From UBA3263 sp964549975 (lineage in GTDB: Bacteria > Bacteroidota > Bacteroidia > Bacteroidales > Muribaculaceae): a stretch of DNA of 11,500 bases. Position numbers and translations under genes: made by a program. Location: assembly GCA_964549975.1 (NCBI GenBank), contig CAZJWM010000072.1, positions 1 to 11,500 of the forward strand, in the 5' to 3' direction. This document shows positions 6,531 to 11,500 of this stretch, one piece after another (the first letter of the stretch is position 1; every line of letters begins with the position of its first letter). The notes under the pieces were generated by a model that was given only the letters and a program-made list of their open reading frames with translations, did no database searches and had not been told where the DNA came from.

Positions 6531-8354
6531 TTAGATGGGTCGGCGGAGCATAGAGTCGCGGATGGTGTCAACCACGTTGATCACGTAGTCGCCCAAGTGC
6601 TCCAGGTCGGAGACGGCATCCATGTAGAAGATTCCGGCCTGATAGTCGTAGAGACCGTTGTTGATGTTCTCCACGTTTTTGGCGCGGAGCTGATTGCGCA
6701 GATTGTTGATTTCGCGCTCTTTGTTGTAGGCGTTCATCAGCGAATCTTCTTTGACCGACTCAATGTTGGCCAACATCACCAGCATCCCTTGCATGGCCTC
6801 GGAGGTGAGCACAAACATTTCGTCGAGGTTCTCCTTGATCACGTCGTTGAAGTGCACGCCCACGTCTTGTTTGCGCGAGAGCAGTCGGCCGAAGTTGCAG
6901 CAGCTGTCGCCAATCGACTCGATTTCGCTGTTGATGTTGAAGAGGGCGGCCACGCGGCGTTTGCCGTCGTTGCTCAAGCGGCCTTGACCGGTGCGGTTGA
7001 GGAAGTCGGCTATTTCGCGCTCCATGCGGTCGGAGATATCTTCATATTTCTCCAGACGCGAATAGAGCTGGTTGAATTCTTTGGTTTTGGCGTTGAGATG
7101 CAGCAGCTCGCGAGACATCCCCAACATGCGGTTCACTCTGTCGGCAAAGACGCTCACCTCCTTCTCCACTTGGGCTATGTTGAGTTCGGATGCACTCACA
7201 ATGCCGCCGCCGATAAATTTCAGCGAGAATTCCTCTTCGTCGGAGCCTTTCTTGGTGGGGAGCAGACGTTCCACAATCTTGACGTAGAGGTTAGTGAACC
7301 AGATCATCACGCTGAGGTTGACAATGTTGTAGGTGGTGTGAAACATCGACATGCCTATGCTCACGCTCACTTGCATGGCCGCCAACTGCGCCATCACGGG
7401 GTGTGACCCGGGCAGCGACTTGTCAAACAGGTGGCTATACATCTGAGGGTCGGAGTGTTGCAGGCCGGTGATGTAGCGATAGAGGGCGTTGGGGTCGCCT
7501 TGGCCGAAGGCTTGGGTGATCCATTCGTTCAGGTGGACAAACGGGCTGAAAATAGGCAGCAGCCAAATCAGACCGAAGAGGTTGAAAATCAGGTGACCCA
7601 TGGCGGTGCGCTTGGCGGCCGTGTTACCACTCATGGAGGCCAACAGCGGAGTGATGGTGGTGCCCACGTTGGCACCCAACACAATGGCGCAGGCCAACTC
7701 AAAGGATATCCAGCCTTTGCTACACATAATCAGCGTGATGGCAAACGTGGCGGCACTCGATTGGATGACCAGGGTCACCACGGCGCCCACGAGCGTGAAT
7801 ATCAGTATGGAGCCGTAGCCCATGCCGGTGTAGCGCGTCAGGAATTCAAACATGTCGGGATTGCTCTGCAGGTCAGGCACATAGGCGCTAATCATGTCGA
7901 GAGCCAAGAAGAGGAAGGCAAAGCCTATGAGGAATTCGCCAATGCTCTTGCGCCGCGAGCTGTCGGAAAACAGCAGCGGCACGCCCACACCTATGATGGG
8001 CAACATAAACGAGCCAAGGCTCACCTTAAACCCGAATAGGGCGATAATCCAGGCGGTGAACGTGGTGCCAACATTCGCACCGAAAATCACCGACATCGAT
8101 TGACCCAAGGTCATCAAACCGGCGTTGACGAAACTCACCACCATCACCGTCGAGGCCGACGACGATTGGATTAGGGCCGTAATGGCTATGCCGGTCAGCA
8201 GACCGGTCAGTCGGTTGCGCGTCATAGCGCCCAGAATGTCGCGCAGACGGTCGCCTGCGGCTTTTTGCAGACCTTCGCTCATGACCTTCATCCCGTAGAG
8301 GAACAAGCCCACTGAGCCGATCAAGCAGAGGAAGTCGAGAATGCTATATCCCAT
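6531..8354 (-). CDS. Na+/phosphate cotransporter (NptA/PNaS family) with C-terminal PhoU-like domain
   Basis: This is a 607-residue inner-membrane transporter that would use the Na+ gradient to move phosphate. The membrane part (about 1-365) contains the two inverted family repeats: QSSSAST (63-69) with GANVGTT (92-98), and QSSAAT (198-203) with GANVGTT (227-233). Hydrophobic segments surround them, and a cytoplasm- or periplasm-facing insertion lies at about 275-320. The C-terminal 220 residues form a PhoU-like helical domain with EKYEDISDRMEREI (435-448) and DAVSDLEHLGDYVINV (579-594), the acidic metal-binding-type helices of PhoU. Length and layout fit the common Na/Pi-cotransporter-plus-PhoU protein of Bacteroidetes. 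A strong promoter 24-54 nt upstream supports the start at 8354. The PhoU part probably modulates transport according to phosphate status. Strict phosphate specificity is inferred from the family. Confidence 0.93.
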   Translation of the reverse strand: MGYSILDFLCLIGSVGLFLYGMKVMSEGLQKAAGDRLRDILGAMTRNRLTGLLTGIAITALIQSSSASTVMVVSFVNAGLMTLGQSMSVIFGANVGTTFTAWIIALFGFKVSLGSFMLPIIGVGVPLLFSDSSRRKSIGEFLIGFAFLFLALDMISAYVPDLQSNPDMFEFLTRYTGMGYGSILIFTLVGAVVTLVIQSSAATFAITLIMCSKGWISFELACAIVLGANVGTTITPLLASMSGNTAAKRTAMGHLIFNLFGLIWLLPIFSPFVHLNEWITQAFGQGDPNALYRYITGLQHSDPQMYSHLFDKSLPGSHPVMAQLAAMQVSVSIGMSMFHTTYNIVNLSVMIWFTNLYVKIVERLLPTKKGSDEEEFSLKFIGGGIVSASELNIAQVEKEVSVFADRVNRMLGMSRELLHLNAKTKEFNQLYSRLEKYEDISDRMEREIADFLNRTGQGRLSNDGKRRVAALFNINSEIESIGDSCCNFGRLLSRKQDVGVHFNDVIKENLDEMFVLTSEAMQGMLVMLANIESVKEDSLMNAYNKEREINNLRNQLRAKNVENINNGLYDYQAGIFYMDAVSDLEHLGDYVINVVDTIRDSMLRRPI

Positions 8355-8377
8355 GAGTTTGAACGTTAGTTACGCTA

Positions 8378-8408
8378 CAAAGATACGCTTTTTTTGCCGC
8401 TTTTCAAA
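8378..8408 (-). promoter_or_regulatory. Bacteroidetes-type promoter of the Na/Pi cotransporter
   Basis: The minus strand reads TTTG (8405-8408), a 19-nt spacer and TATCTTTG (8378-8385), a perfect -33/-7 pair. It lies between the upstream terminator and the transporter ATG at 8354, with an expected leader of under 20 nt and no strong Shine-Dalgarno sequence. Confidence 0.85.
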
Positions 8409-8436
8409 CTTTTACCCAAAAACATAACTGAACACA

Positions 8437-8475
8437 AAAAAAGTCTGCCGCCACCGTGGGCAAGCAGACTTTTTT
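8437..8475 (-). terminator. Intrinsic terminator of the large secreted-protein gene
   Basis: The stem AAAAAAGTCTGC (8437-8448) pairs perfectly with 8464-8475 around a 15-nt loop that can form a further GCC/GGC pairing. Read on the minus strand it starts 21 nt after the stop codon (8497) and ends in a run of seven U. An A-run before the stem also gives it terminator shape on the plus strand. It separates the 897-residue protein gene from the transporter unit. Confidence 0.88.
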
Positions 8476-8496
8476 ATATGTGATATCGTTAGGCGA

Positions 8497-11190
8497 TTAC
8501 TTAACCAGAAGTTTGCCGCCGACGATGCGGATTTTGGCGGCGGAGGGGTTGGCCAGGCGGCGACCCAGCAGGTCGTAGCTGACGGCCTCTTCTGCGGCTT
8601 CGTCTTCGGTGATGAGCTCGGTGATGGCGGTGAGGGTGGCCACAAGCGATACGCTCTGCTCATCTTCAACGTCGGAGTCGAGGGTCATCGACACGCTCTC
8701 GTGGGCGTTGGCGCCATTGAGAATCGACTCGTCGATGGTGAGGATGGGAGCGTTGGCGGGCAGGTTGCCGGAAGCCTTGACGAAGTGAACCACGGCGTTG
8801 AGGTCGCTCTCGAAGTCGGCGTCAACTGCGGCAGCCTCGGCGGCTGCGGGCACATAGGTGATGGTGCCGTCGGCGGCGCTGAAGGCGCTCACGGCGTAGT
8901 TGCCGGTGAATTCGTCGCTAACGTAGTCGGCGGAGCCTTCGGCGGCAATGGCGAAGTTGACCACGTCGCCGGCGGTGCCGGTCACGAAGATTGGCGTCTG
9001 AGCGGCGTAGCTATCGCCGGCAGCGGCCTTGATGAATTTGATGTCGGTGCCGTCTACTTTAGCCACGAAGCAGGTAGCCTCGGCGGGGATTGTCACGGCC
9101 ACGGGGAAGCAAACCGATGCGGTGGCGTCGGCGCCGATGGTCACGGGCAGCGACTCAACGGCTTCGAGGTGGAGGTGATAGCCAATGGCGTTGCTGCTTG
9201 ATTCAATGCCGCTGAGCGACGACGATTGACCGCCGTTTACCAGGCCGTCGGTGTTGATATAGAGGTAGCGCAAGGGGTTGAAATAGTTGCCCGAAGCAAA
9301 TTGCAGCAGGTAGGTGCCGGCCTCGTTGAGCGACTCCACAAGCGAGATGCTGAAGGGGGTGAGGTCGGTGGCGTCGCTGTGGAGGTGAACGCCGTCGCCG
9401 CCGCGCATGTGCAGACCGTTGGCAAAGCCCACGAGGTTTTCGCCGGTGTAGTAGAAGATGGAGTTGAGCTGAGCTGCGTCATCTTCGAGCGAGTAGACCA
9501 CTGTGGCTTGATCCTTGCCGGAGGCGTTGACGGCGGTGAGGTAGCCCATGCCGTTGGTGAGGTTGGCGGCCTGCGAGGGGCCGGCTTTCACGCGGATAAA
9601 GGTGCCGGCGGCGGGCATGTTGATGCCGTTGCCCTTGGCCGATGCATCGAGGGTGGCGGCGGTGGCCACGGTCTCTTTATAGGCGGCAATCACGTCGAGG
9701 AATTCGGCCTCGTCGGTCACCTTGGCGGCAAATTCAGCCTGCAGGGCGCCCAGCGGGTCGGAATAGTGGTTCAGGCCGTTGCCATAGAGCGAGGCGTCGG
9801 TCAGGCCCATCGAGGTGGTGGTGCCGTCGGAATAGGTCAACTGCTTGGCGGCGGCAACCAGACCGGCGTAGATAGCGGCCTGCTGCTCGGCGGTCAACTC
9901 GGCAATCTGCCAGTTGGTGTAGTCGTTGGTCAGGTAGGCGGCGTCGGTGTAGAGCTGCAGCTCGTCGAGGTTGTTGTTGTGCACGTAGTCCGAACCGTTG
10001 TGGAGCAACAGACGGCTACCGTCGGCCGAGTTGGAGGTGAACTCATAGGCAGCGGCGGCATGCTCGGTGAGGATGCGGCGGCTGGGAGCCACGGAGCTTT
10101 CGCCGGCAATGTAGAGGTCGGCAAAGGGGTTGTAGAACGAAATATACAGGCCGTCGGCGTTGCCGCTCACAGTGGCGTTCCAGACGTAGGCAGCCGAGAG
10201 GGCGGTGGCGCGAGTGGTGAACGTGCCCTGATAGGTTTCATTGTAGGCGGTGGTGGCACCAACGTAGTAGCTGTTGCCGCAGTTGCGCATGGTGAAGTAG
10301 TGACTGCCGTAGTAGTCCTTCACGGCCTGCACCTGTGCGCTGAGCGATTCGTCGGAAATCTGCTTCATCTGAGCTGCGGCAGCCTCGAGGTCGGCCTCGC
10401 TATCGGCGCTCACAGCGTCGATTTTAGCGGCGTAAACGCTCGTGTCGAAGCTCACGCCGTAGCTTGCGGCGAAGTCGGCACACTTGGCCTTATACTCCTC
10501 GCGCAGGTCGTTGACCTTGTCGGCGAGTTCGGCTTCCACCTTGTAGATGAGGAAGTAGATCGACGAGTTATCGCTGTAATAGCTGTAGTCGTAAGTCTTC
10601 CACGACAAAGCGCCGGTATAGTACGTATTTACGTTATAGTCAAGCGATGTGCGAGTAAGCTGATCCTCGGAGCCGCTATTGTTCACCGCCAGGAGATACT
10701 GAAACTGCGAATACGTGCCTTTCGACGAAAGCACATAGTCGCCCATAATGGCGAAGCAATTTGTTGCGCCAAGATTGCTGGCTGTGGTGGTGATGGTGTG
10801 GAATTCAAATTTGCTTAATTCTCCGGCCTCGGTGGAAGTGGCCAAAGAGGTGCCTTTGGCGTGGGTCCAATAGCGACCGTTTTGGCTAATGGTGTAAACG
10901 GTGCCGTGATCGGTGTATGCACTGTGGCTGCAGAAGTCGCCTTCCGAGACTTTGATTTGCCAATGGGTGGCGGTGTTGGCTATGGATGTAGCCACATCCG
11001 AAGAGAGGGATGCGAAAGAGGTGTTTGTGCCGTCGAGGGTGAGGATGCGGTCGCCTGAAGGAATATGAGCGACAATGGCATACGTCTCACCATCAACAAT
11101 TTGACTCAAAGAAGTCACCTGCGATGCAGTGTAGGCGCCGGCCGACGTATAGGCAGCCAGTGCGAGAAGTGAGAGTAGGGATTTCTTCAT
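8497..11190 (-). CDS. Large multidomain secreted protein, beta-trefoil-like modules, function unknown
   Basis: This is an 897-residue exported protein. The start at 11190 (MKKSLLSLLALAAYTSAGA) gives a clean signal peptide of about 19 residues. An in-frame ATG at 11226 adds 12 polar residues and overlaps the -7 box, so it is rejected. Beta-rich, aromatic segments (about 25-215, 295-430, 528-680) look like beta-trefoil or lectin-like units, with phrases such as YFTMRNCGNSYYVGA and GLYISFYNPFADLYIAG. Charged helical linkers separate them (about 216-292 and 431-520). A following beta module, FPVAVTIPAEATCFVA (695-710), resembles one seen repeatedly in Bacteroidales surface proteins. The tail SYDLLGRRL...IVGGKLLVK (871-897) matches the tails of both proteases. 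No catalytic motif is visible. A carbohydrate-binding or adhesin-like role is inference only. Confidence 0.8.
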   Translation of the reverse strand: MKKSLLSLLALAAYTSAGAYTASQVTSLSQIVDGETYAIVAHIPSGDRILTLDGTNTSFASLSSDVATSIANTATHWQIKVSEGDFCSHSAYTDHGTVYTISQNGRYWTHAKGTSLATSTEAGELSKFEFHTITTTASNLGATNCFAIMGDYVLSSKGTYSQFQYLLAVNNSGSEDQLTRTSLDYNVNTYYTGALSWKTYDYSYYSDNSSIYFLIYKVEAELADKVNDLREEYKAKCADFAASYGVSFDTSVYAAKIDAVSADSEADLEAAAAQMKQISDESLSAQVQAVKDYYGSHYFTMRNCGNSYYVGATTAYNETYQGTFTTRATALSAAYVWNATVSGNADGLYISFYNPFADLYIAGESSVAPSRRILTEHAAAAYEFTSNSADGSRLLLHNGSDYVHNNNLDELQLYTDAAYLTNDYTNWQIAELTAEQQAAIYAGLVAAAKQLTYSDGTTTSMGLTDASLYGNGLNHYSDPLGALQAEFAAKVTDEAEFLDVIAAYKETVATAATLDASAKGNGINMPAAGTFIRVKAGPSQAANLTNGMGYLTAVNASGKDQATVVYSLEDDAAQLNSIFYYTGENLVGFANGLHMRGGDGVHLHSDATDLTPFSISLVESLNEAGTYLLQFASGNYFNPLRYLYINTDGLVNGGQSSSLSGIESSSNAIGYHLHLEAVESLPVTIGADATASVCFPVAVTIPAEATCFVAKVDGTDIKFIKAAAGDSYAAQTPIFVTGTAGDVVNFAIAAEGSADYVSDEFTGNYAVSAFSAADGTITYVPAAAEAAAVDADFESDLNAVVHFVKASGNLPANAPILTIDESILNGANAHESVSMTLDSDVEDEQSVSLVATLTAITELITEDEAAEEAVSYDLLGRRLANPSAAKIRIVGGKLLVK

Positions 11191-11223
11191 CTTTTGTGAA
11201 CTATATTTGCATAAATTGAGCCA

Positions 11224-11231
11224 CAAATTTA
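11224..11231 (-). promoter_or_regulatory. -7 element upstream of the large secreted-protein gene
   Basis: The minus strand reads TAAATTTG, a perfect TAnnTTTG box, about 33 nt above the ATG at 11190. The expected leader is 27-30 nt. No TTTG is found at the usual -33 distance (the sequence there is G-rich), so the promoter may be weaker or activator-dependent. Confidence 0.6.
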
Positions 11232-11270
11232 CGCATTTTCAGCGACATACCACCCCACCCCAGTGTTAAT

Positions 11271-11306
11271 AATTGAAAATTGATAATTGAAAATTGAAAG
11301 TCTTTT
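11271..11306. repeat. Left arm of a perfect 36-bp inverted repeat
   Basis: Starts AATTGAAAATTGATAATTGA and is the exact reverse complement of 11440-11475. It is an inverted relative of 1102-1137. The arms enclose 133 bp of shorter tandem repeats. Confidence 0.9.
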
Positions 11307-11368
11307 AGTCCGCAGTGGAAAGTCTTTTAGTCCGCAGTGGAAAGTCTTTTAGTCCGGAGTCCGCAGTG
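11296..11368. repeat. 22-bp tandem repeat, about three units
   Basis: The unit GAAAGTCTTTTAGTCCGCAG plus TG occurs at 11296-11317 and 11318-11339 without change. A third unit at 11340-11368 carries a 7-bp internal duplication (GGAGTCC). A partial fourth, GAAAGTCC, follows at 11369. The first unit overlaps the end of the 36-bp arm. Confidence 0.9.
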
Positions 11369-11379
11369 GAAAGTCCTCT

Positions 11380-11405
11380 CTAAGGCCCCTAAAGACCCTA
11401 AGGCC
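11380..11405. repeat. Short direct repeat CTAAGGCC
   Basis: CTAAGGCC occurs at 11380-11387 and again at 11398-11405, linked by the related CCTAAAGACC. It lies in the spacer between the 22-bp and 7-bp tandem arrays. No function is evident. Confidence 0.5.
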
Positions 11406-11413
11406 GCCGCCCC

Positions 11414-11441
11414 AACTAAAAACTAAAAACTAAAAACTAAA
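11414..11441. repeat. 7-bp tandem repeat AACTAAA, four units
   Basis: AACTAAA is repeated four times and leads directly into the right 36-bp arm. A shorter version of the same pattern (GAAAACTAAAAGAC) precedes the copy at 1102-1137. Arrays like this can vary in number by slippage. Confidence 0.85.
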
Positions 11442-11475
11442 AAGACTTTCAATTTTCAATTATCAATTTTCAATT
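11440..11475. repeat. Right arm of a perfect 36-bp inverted repeat
   Basis: This is the exact inverted copy of 11271-11306 and a direct copy (35 of 36) of 1102-1137, which lies about 10.3 kb away. The minus strand carries stop codons in all three frames within this repeat. The final 25 bases of the window (11476-11500) are too short to assign. Confidence 0.9.
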
Positions 11476-11500
11476 CCCGAGCATGCAGCAAGCGCTGCTC

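Noticed and set aside
8701..10818. Plus-strand open frames opposite the large secreted protein
   Set aside because: They have the same low-complexity G/V-rich composition, and no signal peptide, domain or promoter. Shadows of the minus-strand gene.
11190..11226. Upstream ATG at 11226 for the large secreted protein
   Set aside because: It adds 12 polar residues before a clean signal peptide and overlaps the -7 promoter element, so it would not be in the transcript.
11271..11475. CRISPR array made of the repeats near the right edge
   Set aside because: The 22-bp units are contiguous with no spacers, and the other repeats are inverted or 7-bp tandem. No cas gene is present.
11476..11500. Start or end of a further gene at the right edge
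   Set aside because: Only 25 bases remain. On the minus strand every frame stops within the repeat, as in the SDR gene, so a gene could end here, but it cannot be supported.

Overview
The window looks like a chromosomal segment of a Bacteroidales gut bacterium, most likely Muribaculaceae-like (family level is inference). The pointers are Bacteroidetes-type promoters (TAnnTTTG, two with a TTTG box 19-20 bp upstream), a release factor 1 N-terminus of Bacteroidetes type, secreted C10 (streptopain-like) proteases, a Na/phosphate cotransporter fused to a PhoU-like domain, secreted proteins with a [FY]DLxGRR...G-K tail, and AT-rich TCAATT-type intergenic repeats. All six supported coding regions lie on the minus strand. 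No plus-strand gene is convincing.

Layout from left to right: (1) 1-238, the N-terminal part of release factor 1 (prfA), with its promoter at 267-298. (2) 239-1124, about 890 bp with no convincing gene but many hairpins, a 38-bp inverted repeat with a palindromic core, and an AT-rich repeat that runs into the end of the next gene. (3) 1125-2117, an NAD(P)-binding extended SDR. (4) 2139-4475 and 4479-6461, two tandem paralogous secreted C10 cysteine proteases only 3 bp apart. (5) 6531-8354, a Na/Pi cotransporter with a C-terminal PhoU-like domain and a very clear promoter. (6) 8497-11190, a large multidomain secreted protein of unknown function with its own promoter and a strong terminator. 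(7) 11191-11500, promoter and then a repeat cluster: a perfect 36-bp inverted repeat enclosing 22-bp and 7-bp tandem repeats.

Transcription runs right to left. The 897-residue surface/secreted protein is its own unit, closed by the terminator at 8437-8475. The transporter starts a new unit. The two proteases follow after a 69-bp AT-rich gap, and the SDR gene follows them after 21 bp, so protease-protease-SDR form a likely operon that may also receive read-through from the transporter. Functionally this suggests phosphate uptake plus extracellular protein or peptide use and surface binding, but no dedicated pathway is evident.

The most unusual material is non-coding: the hairpin-rich region at about 439-1040, and a repeat family that flanks the whole gene block, supplies the stop codon of the SDR gene and carries stops in all three frames on one strand only. 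I see no CRISPR array, tRNA, rRNA, transposase or phage gene.
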